Positions 1 through 11,611 of a DNA stretch of 64,000 nt are shown here, one piece after another. The notes beneath the pieces are model-generated. The model was not told where the DNA came from, made no database searches, and was given only the letters and a program-made list of their open reading frames with translations. Each line of letters opens with the position of its first letter. Position 1 is the first letter of the stretch. A program made the translations under genes and the position numbers. The stretch spans positions 7,148,559-7,212,558 of the forward strand of contig NC_052614.1 of the NCBI RefSeq assembly GCF_016545825.1, in the 5' to 3' direction. This stretch comes from Eucalyptus grandis. Taxonomy: Eukaryota; Streptophyta; Magnoliopsida; Myrtales; Myrtaceae.

Positions 1-1530
1 AAACGAAGCGACACAGGAAAAAAAGAGCTATCAATCCAACCCATGCCAGCACCACAAGTCCAATTGCACCAATGAACGTTTTCAGTTCGCTCGCTAGTGT
101 GAAGACAAATACGGAGATGGCATAAGTTGCCGCTGCAAAGCTTATCGCAACCCACATAATCAGCATTGCAATCCTCACGGTGATCCAATGCCGCTTTAGA
201 GGAAGACTACTCATCAAAAGCATAATGATACTAAGCGACGCAATGAAACTTATCATGTTATATGTTAAGAAATTCTTGCACGCGTTCAGGAACTTATCTG
301 TCATTACAGATTCACCCGCAGTATATGCTGCAGTCTATTCATCACCCATGAAATCTCCTTCCCAAAGGCCGTGAGGTAGGGTAATGCTGGCTTGGAATGT
401 CATCGTAGCTAGCAATGTCACTATCACCATTAGCGTCAAATTGCATATTGCCTTGTCACTTTCTTTTTTTCCTCACTTTCGGCGAATGCTGTGAAACCTC
501 TGGAGTTCTTAATGTTTGGTTTAACTCCTTTATTAGTCAAGAAGAGCATGGTCTGTAGAGGAGTAACATCAAAATGTATCAATTGGGGTCAAATTTGATC
601 TAGACAACACCATGTTACGTACTTTTCAGGATTAACTTTGCTACTAACGTTTTTCAGTCCTCTAGTCTTTGTGACTATTATTTGATGCCTTCAGAAGGGA
701 TACTCGTCCCTTGATGAAACTCTCTTGCTATCTCCGATTTTATGTTCCTTCTGATCTAGATAAAATAAATATCAAAATTGTGTGAAGTGTAAAGTTGTAG
801 TTTATTATATGGACCAACGACTTCCTTCTTTTTTAAATATCAAAACCTATAATGATTTACAAATGGGTATCTTTTAGCTTCCGAATATTTCTAGGACACT
901 AATGTATCTTGGAATCGCCTTTTTTTAATTGATAAGCTCACTGAATTTGACTAGTGCAGAGGCTTGGTTGTGCAAACATACCTTAGTTTCTCTATTTGCA
1001 GTAGCCAAATGCAAAATCATGTAGTCATATCTATCCCTCCAGTTGATGAACTGATCATCGCCCAAGATAACTATCAAAAGTTTCAAAGTTTCTAGTCTAT
1101 TATGCATCACGCATAAATGCAGGATTGTCTGGCCATGTTTGACAACACTATGGGCTGCATTAGGTCTCGCTCGGACCAAGTATTCCAATATATCCACATG
1201 GCCTTTCATGGTCACGAGAGGTTTCTTTCGTATTTATTGAGGACAATACACATGTCAAGGTTGACTCTTAACAAGCATGCCACGATGTTAGGGGATCTTT
1301 TTGCTACTCGAGATGAAGAGGGAATCTTGCTCTCTTGCCAGCTCGGCCTTCTGAGTTAGACCGGACCTCTTCCACGAAATCCAAGCGTCCAAGCGTGGTT
1401 GCAATGTGTAGAGGATGCTCGTTATGTTTTTGGTCATGATTCTATCAAGAAATAGTTTATCTTTTGGGAGCAACTCAAGCTGGCACATTCCCTTTCACGG
1501 CAGCTACGTAGAGCTCGGACTCTATGTTTG
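1..1530 (-). pseudogene. ACD6-like ankyrin/PGG membrane protein, copy A (decayed)
   Basis: Family role (known): ankyrin repeats plus a C-terminal PGG domain with several membrane helices, found in plant immunity proteins such as ACD6 and ITN1. Seen: the C-terminal membrane region reads on the minus strand from about 430 to 1, with hydrophobic segments such as MVIVTLLATMTFQA and LLMSSLPLK. The PGG motif is replaced by LPHG. A TAG interrupts the frame near 345, and a frameshift lies near 440. Ankyrin repeats read from 1215 to 925 (QTILHLCV, LETLKLLI). The first exon is near 1500 but its start codon position (1523-1525) is ATA, where copy C has ATG. Other stops lie between 1216 and 1290. The nearest relatives are copies B and C in this window. 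A functional gene is unlikely. Confidence 0.8.
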
Positions 1531-1730
1531 GATCTCTAAAAAGAGATTTTCAGAGTAATCTTTCCTCCATTTTGAAACTTGAATAAATACCATCATAACC
1601 ATGTCAGCTTAACGCTAGGCTTGACGGAGACCGAAAAATGATCGGCAGAACTTTCTCGTCAGCAAGTATTTGGCGCAATTCCAGCAAATGTCCTAGAATG
1701 TCAGAAAAGGTAATGATTCTTCGAGACTTA

Positions 1731-2749
1731 GGCCCTGTTTGGTAACCATCCAAACATGGCCAAATTCCCCGATTCTTTATTCCCGGAATCGCTCGCCTAG
1801 AATCGTGTTTGGTAAAATTTTTGTTCCTAGGAAGCATTGGGAATAGAATCAAGAACAAAAAAAAAAAGTTGATTCTTGTTCGGAATGAATTTGAGAATCA
1901 AAATCAAGAAATTTTCTTCTTCCCCTCGGCCAACCTCGCGACCGCCGTCCACCACCGCTCGCCATCGTCGCCGTCGTCGCCGCCGCCGCGGCCGCCGGCC
2001 CGTCCGCGCAGCGGTCAGCTGAGCTCGCCGGAGGCTTGCGCCCACCGACGAGGCTCGGCCTCCCAGATCTAGCGATGCCGAGCCTCGCCGGTGGCGGCGG
2101 CCTCGGCGGGGCTAGGTGAGGCCTTGCCGAGGCGGGCGAGGCCCGCTCGGCCACCGGTGAGGCTCGGCCTCGCGGGGGCTGGGCAAGCCTCGCGACGCCC
2201 CCCCACCGGTGGCGGGCGAGGCTCGCCGGCCCGCTTGTGGCCCGGGCAGCCTCGCCCAACCCCGACGAGGCCGGCCCGGCCACCGGCGGGGCTCGGCCGG
2301 GCTAGGCGAGCCTCGCCCCGCCGGCGAGGCTCGGCCGACAGGGGCCGGCTGCGAGGGCCGGCGACGCTCCGGTGAGGTCGTAGGCCCTCGTCTGGCCGAT
2401 CGCCGGTCCCCGGCGGCGCGAAGAAGAAAAAGATGAGAAAAAGAAAAGAAAAAAGGAAAAAAAGAAAAAAAAAGAAAAAAAGGAAAATGAAAAGAAAAAA
2501 ATGAAAAAATGAAAAAAAGAAAAGAAAAAAAAAGGAAAAAAGTAAAAAAATATTTAAAAATTAAAAGAAATTGATTTGGAGCAGTAATTAATAAACACGG
2601 TACTAAACGCAATTCTATTCATTAGAATCGGAAATTTTGGACGATTGCAAACGGCTTAAAATACTTATAATCGTGTCCCGGGAACAGTAATAAAAAAGAA
2701 TCGGTTTTGATCGAATCTACTCAGGGAATGAATCGTTACCAAATGCGCC
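1731..2749. mobile_element. Tourist-like (PIF/Harbinger) non-autonomous element
   Basis: The ends are imperfect inverted repeats: GGCCCTGTTTGGTAAC on the left and the complement of GTTACCAAATGCGCC on the right. Both sides are flanked by TTA (1728-1730 and 2750-2752), the target duplication of PIF/Harbinger elements. Length is 1019 bp with no transposase. The middle (about 1930-2420) is extremely GC-rich, made of degenerate GCGAGG/CCTCGC units, and is followed by an A-rich purine stretch to about 2560. The paralogous flank at about 33,450-33,480 lacks the insertion. Long GC-rich reading frames inside it are not genes. Confidence 0.85.
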
Positions 2750-2752
2750 TTA

Positions 2753-3420
2753 GCGTGGGTATGTGAGGATTCGGCTGTCGGCCATTTTCTGCCGAATCTC
2801 GTCTTGTCTCCATTGGTCCTATACAGGTCGAGTTCGCACAAGTAAGATGTCCCGTTGGAGCCATGACGTCCTTGGTGATGTAAAGCAGCCATGCTCTATT
2901 CATGCAAATTGTAATGAATTACTTTGAAAGGACATTAACTTCATCGGTATGGGAATTATAATTTTTGCACTAACGCACGCTCAATCGTAATGAGCCCTAA
3001 CTAGGCACTTCAGAAAAATTATTCTGCCATATGGGTGTGTTAGGACAGAAACAAATGAGCACTAGTATCATTGGCACATTATGAATCGGCCTTCTCAGTA
3101 TGGTAATTCCAAGTGATTCTGAGCTTGCCAATAGTTTAAGCTCAATATGGAGGCTATGCCTCCAAAATTGCACCAAAGAGATTTGATAAAATTCCGCCAA
3201 AGAGAGTTGATCTTCTCTTTCTTCCAATTAAAAAAATTCAAAGATTGAAGGACCATAAGTTTCTGATTGATTTGATCAGTCTTAAAAGGCCTAAATGGTG
3301 CTACGCAGGAAATGAATCGCATAGAATGTATACCCTTGCCGCCACAGAAATGGTTTTCTTATTTAGATGAAGAAGCCCAGGATGATTGAACGCGTGACCT
3401 TGACCTACATAAATCAAATG
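2753..3420 (-). repeat. Upstream flank of ACD6-like copy A, shared with copy C
   Basis: This stretch has no gene. It is colinear with about 33,475-34,110, sharing stretches such as TTTTCTGCCGA, TATGGGTGTGTTAGGA and the AAGATTGAAGGACCATAAG block. It marks the outer part of a segmental duplication that also carries the ankyrin genes. Confidence 0.75.
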
Positions 3421-4065
3421 CGAACAGTGTCACCACCAAATGGTCCACAGGTGTATCCCCCAATTCCCTAAACGCAGCATGTCAACTTCAAAAGCTTCTG
3501 CTATAGTCTTAATTGGACCTGCACTTTACCTAATTCTTCAATAGGATTATTCAACTTTATGGATTGTGTTAGGAAGATGCTTGGGTGCATTTACAATTAG
3601 TCTTCCTACCAAAATAATCCCGAAATGTTGAGCATATGAATCTATTCTATCATAATTGAAGTTTTTTGAAGAATTATGTATTGATATTAGGCTCTTAATA
3701 GATAGACGTAGTGTCATAGTCCCCAAGGCCTTCACACAATGTTGAACATGATTAGCTAAGATAAATGACCATAATTTTCTATGGTACTTTTGCTGAGCAA
3801 TCGACATTATGCTTTTCCTTTCTTTTCGAAGAGGGACATGTGTGAATGCATGACCTTGACCTCCATAGACTAAATGCAAACCGTGTCACCACAAAATGGT
3901 CCCCAGCTATAATCCCCTAATTCCCTGAAAGCAGCATGTCAACCTACACATTGCCTGATTCTTCAGGAGCATTATTTGACTTTATGAATTGTGTTAGGAA
4001 GATGCTTGAAATGAGCAAGTGTCATACGTGCATCTGCGATTAGTCTTCCTACCAAAATAGTCACA
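3420..4065. repeat. Dispersed/tandem repeat shared with 46.7-47.5 kb
   Basis: The block contains a unit of roughly 400-500 bp repeated imperfectly: the string TTTATGAATTGTGTTAGGAAG or close variants occurs near 3558 and 3980, followed each time by TAGTCTTCCTACCAAAATA. The same unit occurs twice at about 46,740-47,510. An inverted relative lies at about 11,325-11,530. No convincing protein is encoded; the 110-codon frame at 3547-3879 lies wholly in the repeat. Confidence 0.7.
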
Positions 4066-4441
4066 AATGATTTAAATCTAGCAAAAAGATTAAGCATAAG
4101 GAGCAATCGGCAGCAGTCTTGCTATACATTTGATTGCCTATCTCTGCTCGAAAACCAATTGACATTTGAAGATATGATCAGCAAAAAGAAATGATCATAA
4201 ATTGGAGAAGGGAAAGCCAAAATTGTCCGAATCAACTTGACCTGTTGAGTTGCTTCCCAGAAAGAAAGAGCAAGAAAACCAAGTTACGTGACTTTATTAA
4301 GCAGGTTACGTACTCGGATCACTTGCTCCAATGCATTCAGAAACATGGCAAAGAATTCTTGAAATTGTTTTGATTCTTCCTCACGTGACATGGGTAAAAA
4401 ATTTGTCGGCACATAATCTCTATATTGACTTTCATTTTTTT

Positions 4442-7400
4442 TTAACAGCGGAGGGGGTGAACGGTGTACATTAGGAGGACAGAGAGCCGCCGCGCCCATC
4501 GCGGGGATGTATTAGGGCGAGTTTGGTTCGGCCATCCCATGATGTGGATTTTGATCCTATCCATCGTGTCGATGGCTGTAGTGAGGACTTCTCTTATGTC
4601 GCTGTGTTCACAGCAGTGTATTAGCCCTTCAGAGCACGCATTCGAAGGCATTAGGTTTTTGCCAGGACTAGGATATCTGGAGTGCAAAACTTGGCACAAG
4701 GGATACTTAAATGCCAAAATCGGAGTAAAATTGATCAATTAAGTGCTAATGGCAAGAAAATCCGGCAAAAATCTGACGTGGTGATTTTCTAGCAAGACAA
4801 GTCATTTTACTGTTGATGTGAGGATTAATAAATCAAAATTTAAAGCTTAATTTTAAATTGAAGAAGAAGAAGAGGAAGATGGAGATTGTAGGCGGTGAGG
4901 GATTAGCCCTCGTCCTTGTCTCCCCGCTGGGATTGTTGGGCTAGGGGCCAGCGACCTCGGTCGACTGCCGACGAGGACCTATGAGCCCTCACCTAGATCT
5001 AAGGCAAGCCTAGCCATTGGCGACCTCTGGCCTTGCTGAGCGAGGGCTGGCGACCCTTTGCCGGATCTTGGAGAGGGCTGTGACCCTCGCTCTAGATCCG
5101 GGCAAGGGCTCACAAGCCCTCTTTGACTGTCAGACGGGGTTGCTGACCCGGCCGAGGGCCAAATGACCCCAACCAACCCTTCCCCCGTTGTCACCGACCT
5201 TTCGCCTTCTGCAATCTCCATCTTCCTTCCTTTTTTTTTTTTTTTTTTTTTTATCATTTTGTCTCTTAGTTGAATTTTAATATAAATATTAATTAAATTA
5301 AATTATTTATATCAATTTAAAGAAAAAAGAAAGAAAGGATGAGGAGGGGGAAGAGGCAAAAGGCGAGGGCTGAGTCCTCGTTGTTGCCTCCCCACCATCG
5401 CCACCCCTTCTCGGGGACGGCGACAAGGCAGCGGCGAGGGCTCAACCTCGCCATTATGCAACTTTTTTTTTCTTTTTAATCTTTGGTTTTAAATTTAAGT
5501 TAATTAATATTTATATTAAAATTCAAATCAAGCGTCAAAACAACATTGTTTGGGCCTTTTTTTGCTGAGTCAACTTTTGGCGAGCCGCGTAGGCGAGCAA
5601 TAATAATAAAATTTACCACATAGAATTTCCAGTGGAGTTCGTCAAACTTGGCACTCAAGTGTCATGTTTTAAGAATAAAAAAAGAAGAAGTAGCAGTTAA
5701 ATGTCACTTTCCTAATTTTTAGAACTTAAGTGTCCCATTGTGTCAAATTTTAGCACTTGAGCTATTCTTTTGCCTTCTAATCTCAAGACCACAAGCAGGT
5801 GCCCAGCTGCATTGGCCTCCTCGTGGATGCGTCCAAGCCCAGCGCAATCGGCTGCTGATCCTTTGGTCACGGAGAAGATGCAGATGAAGCCCTGCGTGGG
5901 GGAGCAAGTCAGATCAATTTCTGCAGGAATATCAGCTAATGAAATGTCGTCCTATAATTGTGATGATTGCCTCTTCAGTTCGTTTGATGTCCATTCCGAA
6001 CCGTGTTTCTCCGGGTTCGTCGACTAGTTCTATTGAAACCTCCGCAATTCCCGGTAAAAACCATAATCTTATCCCATGAACCATTTGGACAGTCATTGTC
6101 TGGCTATGTTGCTTTCCCAAACTAATCTCTTTTCCTGTGGGGATGTTCTTGCCCTTAGTGAAAAAAAGACGGGAAGTAATCACTCAACATGCCATGAATT
6201 AGAAGCTATATTCACATGAAGGAGCTATAATCATAAACAGATCTCAAGAGCTTGGCAAAGAATCTCAATGGGAGAGAGAATTTACCGATGTCATGATCTG
6301 TTCGGTTGGATGTTGACAAAAAAAGGAATTCCCGAGGAAACCGACGCAGAGAACCAGGCCATGGACCGGGTTGTAGTGGCCTCGACGGTGTGTTCACCTG
6401 GCAGAGGCATAAACAGAACGGAGCTAACTACCGGAAACCGTTGATCAGGCAAGTAGGTCCCGACTTTTGCCTTCCGGTCATATCTCATTCCTTTCCTCTT
6501 GAATCCTGTGGTGTCCACATTCACCACCCGTCTGCTCCTTTCTGCATCGTCAGATGGAAAGTCCTCATCTTATCCCTTTGCACTATATACAGGCATGCTC
6601 TTCCAAATGAATGTTCGAGAGGTAGTATATATATCTACCAGCCATCATCCTAGCAGGATAATTTTGTGGATGAATGTTTGCAGCACATGGGGATGGACTT
6701 TCATTTGCCTAGTTTTGTCTCCAGGGCTTCTTGCCCTGTGAACGCAATCCGTGATTTACTATCATGAAGTTCTAGTCTGAAGGCTTATGTTTAATCATCT
6801 CGAGGGAAACTTTGAACAGGTAAAATCAATCAAGTTTAACTAGAAATACTAAGACTTCTGCCCAAAACATGTTCAATTAATGATGCGTCAAATTTCAATC
6901 GTTTGAACAACAATCAAATCTATTTCATGAGATTACTCAGCAGTTGGCACGCCCCCACATCTTTGGTAATGTCTAAACCCTTAACATGAAGAGATCGTAG
7001 ATTTAGGAAAAAAAAAGGCAAAAGTTACCTCGCAACTCAGTACATTGTTCCAGGTTTAAATCCCCTAAAACCACCACGTCTATCATCCGTAGCAGCTTGG
7101 ATCGTGAACTTCCTCTGGAGCATCGAGCCCTTAAGAGGCACTATGTGTGCCTGGAGCTTAATCACACAGTTGCCCCTCCTCACCTTCGCCCACAAAGTCT
7201 CAGCCTGCTGGCTGATCTTGCCAAGCTGCAAGTTGAACTCCAACCGGGCCTTGGTTGGCACAAACTCATCCGTGTCTTCCTCCACAAACCCTTCAATGAT
7301 GTCCCCGTGCAGTGGCATGCTCTCGTCCCAGTCCTCTGGCACCTCCTGCTTCACCCGTTTCACACACAACACCGTCGTCTGAGCACTGCCCGTGTTGTCT

Positions 7401-7447
7401 CTCCTTAGGAAAACGCACCAGTACCTCTCCATGGAAACATTATTCAC
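4442..7447 (-). pseudogene. Plant PDZ-like protein of unknown function, split by a MULE
   Basis: Four exons can be proposed on the minus strand: 7447-7078 (starting near MERYWCVFLRRDN), 6568-6286, 6134-5971, and 5891 to 4442. The last is interrupted by a transposon at 4664-5765. Joining exon 1 (AGA-C) to exon 2 (AT-GAG) restores a codon, supporting that splice. Landmarks are LQAHIVPLKGSMLQRKF, SSVLFMPLPGEHTVEA, GETRFGMDIKRTEE and VTKGSAADCAGLGR, the last resembling a PDZ peptide-binding loop. Exon 2 loses frame near 6315, and exon 3 ends at a GC rather than GT donor. A second 3' end of the same family is at 20,902-21,393. The family identity is from memory and function is unknown. Confidence 0.62.
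4664..5765. mobile_element. MULE-like element (family 1) inside the PDZ-like last exon
   Basis: The left part (GGAGTGCAAAACTTGGCAC...) and the inverted right part (GCACTTGAGCTAT) form long, diverged terminal inverted repeats of well over 60 bp. Candidate 9-bp target duplications are GTTTTTGCC (4655-4663) and TCTTTTGCC (5766-5774), 7 of 9 matching. The centre has two GC-rich blocks (4880-5215 and 5340-5455) and an AT-rich spacer. The paralogous exon near 21,115 has no insertion. The terminal repeats share GCCAAAATCGGAGTAAAAT with the element at 40,904, so both are one family. No transposase is present. Confidence 0.82.
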
Positions 7448-7928
7448 GCGGTTTATGTCCTAGGAGAGGTTTCGCTGTCTGTCCTAGAGCAGTTTGCAAC
7501 GATGTACGAACATTCCAAGGTCTATGTTTAGGACTTCACGTCCAGATCATATTCTCTCAACAGCTTGGAGACCCTTCCAATGCCATATGGTAACCAGCGT
7601 CATGTACTTAATTAGAATAATGACAAGCAAGCCGGCTAAATTAGGTCACAAATTATAATCATAGACTGACCAACTTGTGCTCTAAACTAATAGCCAAATA
7701 GAGACCGTACAGATTTCACACAAAAATGTTCCACTGTCTGTCGAGGCTTAACAAGAAATTCTGATCACAGATTTATATAAGGCAAGAAAGAGTATCCATC
7801 TTTGTCCTTGCTTCGCTCACAGTGGACTGCACACAAACGAAAATGTGCCGAAAGACGAAAGTATAAGACTCATCAAGGTCTCAAAGTCTCTGCGGTATAT
7901 AAATGTATCCAACTTAGTAAACGCCATA

Positions 7929-9803
7929 CTAGTCCGTTCTAGCGACTCCATAGCGGATCTTGTCCAAATTTCGTTGCCATTCGTCGATCTTTGCTTGGGT
8001 GCGACTCCTTTTCGGTTCATCTTCTCTCTTTAGCTGCTCCCTTAATTCCAAGATCTTTCTCTCAATACATTGAACCGGCAGAAAACCAAGATTTGGCTGA
8101 AGTGGAAAATTTTGGAAGGGCAAATTTCAATTTGAGAACTGAGAAACGAAAGGGAGTGTAACCTTTCTATAAGGCCACCGCCCCACTCCGCCTTTTCGGC
8201 AAATTTTCTTGACAACGGTAGGACACAAATGCAATCTTTTAGAAGCCTTTTTGATCGGAAGATGGAAGTAACCTCCGACATCTGCCAGGGTCATCTTTCC
8301 CGCTCTCTCCCTCTGCACTAATCTCAGCACATAAATACAGCCGTTTCAGAATAATGGAAGTAAAAGATGAGTGCAATACAAGTGACATCCGTGAACAAGA
8401 TCGTTATTCTAAAGGCCAAGTCTTAGAGGATAAAGATTCACGGAGTAATCTATATTTCAATAGAATCCACGCAGAAACTGTTTGCGATGATAATTTCGTG
8501 AAAAACAGAACTCCGGATATCGCTTACATTTATAACAGTCATAAGAGATATTAGAAAATATGATTGTTTATCGTAGCATAAAAGGCTGTACAGGACACAC
8601 ATACACAGTTAATAATTCTAGAAAAGCAGTAACCTGTGCTGCAAGCCCAGTTTTAGGAGACTTAAGCCTGTCGTTTCTTAGGTTTTGGCTTCTTGTCCGT
8701 TTGCCCGGGATTCTCTGCTTCAAGCAATTAAAATACAAAACAATTAAAAAAAAAAAAAAAGCATTCTACCGCTTCCAACTATTCAAAAGATCAACGGGAA
8801 CTCGAATCTGATTCTATATGTGAGGCTTATAATGTTGTGACTTGGAAAAGTGCGAATGGCTATGCATCACCTGAAACAGTCGGAGGCAGAGGTAGTTGAA
8901 AATAATCGGCATTTACATTGCCGTTGAAATCTATTCCCATGCACCCAGCTTCACAGAACATGGCGAGCGGGTCCTGTTACATGGTGTAGCCAGCCAGTCT
9001 CCTTCCCTCACAATATTGCTGCAGAAAATCCTTCACATTCTGTATGCTTTTCTTGCAAAAACTGAAATGGTAGCAAGAAAGACAGGACTCTATTGCTGCA
9101 CGATACATATTCAGAACTCCAATGTCCGAAAAAATAAAAGAATGTCATTTAGCTTTTTAATGGAAGTGATTAACTGAAGTTCTTACTCAAACATTTGATA
9201 CCAATGCTCGCCGTTGGATGGTATCGCACCAGGATTGTGCTAAGTGTCCAGCATCGCGTGACTGACCATACCAACTCTTCCATGTAGTTCGAGTTTTGTG
9301 GTATGATTGGTTTCCTTTATATAAATTTCAAAGAACTTATGTTAGAAAGTGTTGCTACATAAAGCATTAGCAAATGGCAAACACCGTCGGTCCGGGATCA
9401 ATTACAGAACTTGTCGACAGCGTTCAACCGTGGCTGAACTCCTCACACAGACTAATTCATCAAGAAAAGTTTCTACCCTATTGGAAGAATAATCGAACGC
9501 TTCGTGAGTATGAATGATCTCTCTAAGCACGTGACAACAACTGCCATTGTCTGGAAGCGGCGGCGCTGGCCAGTTTGGGAGCACCGTCGGCACAAAATAG
9601 TTCCACTCCTCCAGTTGCGGATGGAAGCAATCCTCTGCACCGGCACTGCTCGTCCCAGGGGGACCCGCGTGGGACAACTTGGCCCCACCGTTCCCGTCAC
9701 CATGCCCCCACTTGAGCATGTGCCAAACAGCTGGATCGTCAAATGGGTTCCGGTCCCCGTTATATTCCTTGTGGCAAATTTTAGTTGAACATAACTATAG
9801 AGA
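7929..9803 (-). pseudogene. RKD-like RWP-RK transcription factor, probably broken
   Basis: Known role: RWP-RK/RKD proteins are plant DNA-binding regulators, several acting in egg-cell and embryo identity. Seen: an exon at 8312-8163 encodes most of the RWP-RK domain, including ADVGGYFHLPIKKASKRL, CPTVVKKICRK and the signature GRWPYRK, followed by a GT donor. The last exon (8096-7929) encodes a charged helix (ERKILELREQLKRED) and a stop. Upstream exons lie at 8714-8634 (basic, KKPKPKKRQA), about 8970-8880 (MFCEAGCMGIDFNGN) and about 9803-9402. The basic exon would be in frame with the domain only if one T near 8663 were removed. The expected 3' splice site before VQCIERK reads CCG instead of CAG; an upstream CAG would add seven residues. 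I therefore call it a recent pseudogene or a mis-assembled active gene. Confidence 0.78.
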
Positions 9804-10265
9804 GACATCGCCGACTTACATGACACTGCTAGCATTAATGTGGATAAATTTAATAATATTTTAATATTTTTTAATATTTTTTTCTCTCCTTTCTTCTTTC
9901 TTTTGTTGGTGACTGGCTACTGGCCACGGGCAATGGTCGGGCGAGCTGACCTCGCCAGATTTGGCTTGGGTGAGGCTGACTTGGCATCACCTGTGGCTAG
10001 TCATTGACATAAGGAAAAAAAAAGGAGAAAAAAGAAGAAAAAATCATAAAAATAATAACAATTTGAGATTTATTAGAATATTATTAAAAATTACCCATGT
10101 TAGTGCCGGCCAACATTCACATTAGCAATATTCAGCCAAAATTTGTAGGCACGACTGATTAGGTATCAAATTAAAAGATTTATAACTAAATTTGCATCAT
10201 TAAAATGATCAGGACTAAATTGACACTAATGCAATAGATGTAGAACTTTTCCAACGCCTTTCCCT
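9790..10265. mobile_element. Probable GC-cored MULE-type remnant
   Basis: A GC-rich core with GCGAGCTGACCTCGCC-like units (about 9905-10,010) is flanked by AT-rich arms that show weak inverted similarity (GCATTAATGTGG on the left, CCAACATTCACATTAG on the right). No clean target duplication was found. The composition matches the better defined MULEs of this window. It lies just upstream of the RKD-like exons and may have removed the gene's 5' end. Confidence 0.4.
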
Positions 10266-10286
10266 TATTAATCATAGAGTGCCCAT

Positions 10287-10317
10287 CCTTACCAAAAAAA
10301 AAAAAAAAAAAAAAAAA
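10287..10317 (+). mobile_element. Extremely 5'-truncated poly-A retroposon
   Basis: A 31-bp insert, CCTTACC plus about 24 A residues, is flanked by a perfect 16-bp direct repeat, ATCATAGAGTGCCCAT (10,271-10,286 and 10,318-10,333). This is the footprint of LINE-type target-primed reverse transcription with near total 5' truncation. Confidence 0.75.
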
Positions 10318-10333
10318 ATCATAGAGTGCCCAT

Positions 10334-10855
10334 AATTCAATTATTACTTATTTTAAAAAATGGAACTTGGACGAAACTTGCTAGTCGAAATTTGAGATTG
10401 CCAATTGCTCGTGAACAATGGCTAGAATTGGAAAAGAAGAAAGAAAACAACCATTGACTATGCATATTAGCGATCATTTCTAAACACTGACTTTGTTTAT
10501 CATGGTTGGTAAGTCCATTCCATAAACTTAAATTGATAGATAGATGAAAAGAAAATATAAAGTACATGTGATATAAACTAGGGTACAATTTGGCTCTAAT
10601 ATTATGATACAAGGTTCAACCAAAAAGCTTGGACTAATGGTGGAGAGAGAAAACATGTATATAAAATGTAAATAAAGCCCACAGTCAAGTGATATGGGAT
10701 ATTTCAACAATCATATTTTAAATAAAATTGAAGTTGAAAGTTAACTAATAATTTACTTCATATGTCTCATAAATATACGAATCATTCAAGCTCCCATCTG
10801 TGGGGGCAAATGAGATGGGAGCACATGTATAATACAAGCTTCTTAACAAAGGAAG
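10334..10855. other. AT-rich intergenic stretch
   Basis: No gene or clear element is seen. A short segment near 10,445-10,520 (AAAACAACCATTGA..ATCATTTCTAA) resembles the sequence at 21,395-21,460, immediately left of the copia insertion. Confidence 0.5.
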
Positions 10856-11065
10856 CATGAGGGGATCATATCATTAGCCACGGATCTAGGGTCTGCTATG
10901 AGAAAAAAGGGACTGCATCCCACGTGCAAATTTCACTGTTACAAACAAAAAGATAATTTATGAAGTGTAAGATCACTTTTGCATTTACTAATACTTAAGA
11001 ACGTAAAAGTCATTTAACACTGAAACTAATTTTATGAACGCAAAATGAAAAATAGGTTCTCATTG
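10856..11065. repeat. Duplicated segment, SINE-free copy
   Basis: It is colinear with 12,180-12,600 (GGGATCATATCATTA, GACTGCATCCCAC, ACTTAAGAACGTAAA). Here the ATAATTTATGAAGTGTAAGATCAC junction is uninterrupted, so it is the empty-site counterpart of the SINE at 12,291. Confidence 0.8.
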
Positions 11066-11324
11066 TACACAGTTGAGGATGTCCCTAAATTTTTTATTTT
11101 CGTAGTCTCCTTTAATTGATCAGGCTTGTTCATGCAATCAAACTCAACATTCTCAACAATTAGCAACTATGTTGGTTGAAAGACTAAGAGTAAATGCAGT
11201 TATGACACTATTGCTCATTTCAACCCTCTTCCTATTACAATCTAAGTTAAATAGTCTTAGCTGAAGAATAAGGTGCCGCACATGCTCAAATAAGATTATA
11301 AGAAGAGCTCTAGAAGTTCACATT

Positions 11325-11530
11325 CCGTGTTTAGGAAATTGGGGATGCATCTAGGGACCATTTGGCAGGGACATTGTATGCATTTGGCCTACCTAGGTCG
11401 AGTTCACGCTTTCACATATGTCCATATTCGTAAGAAAAGGACAGGAATGGTGTTTGATATATTTGTGATTGTTTCAGCGAAATTACCTTAGAGAATTTTG
11501 GTCTTTGACCTTCGCCAATCATGTCTAAGA
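11325..11530 (-). repeat. Inverted copy of the 3.4-4.0 kb repeat
   Basis: GGAAATTGGGGATGCATC, GGGACCATTTGGCA and the CCTAGGTCGAGTTCACGC block are the reverse complement of the segment at about 3395-3470, and related to 46,960-47,020. Confidence 0.65.
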
Positions 11531-11611
11531 TTGTGTGTAAAATGTCTGGTCATGGTTTAGGGGAAGAACATCCTTGCATAAGTTACGATTCCTCTGCCTT
11601 GGAAAGGCGCC

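Noticed and set aside
2091..2375. Arginine/alanine-rich frames in the GC-rich MITE core
   Set aside because: Open on several frames and both strands because of GC content; inside a transposon with clear ends; no domain.
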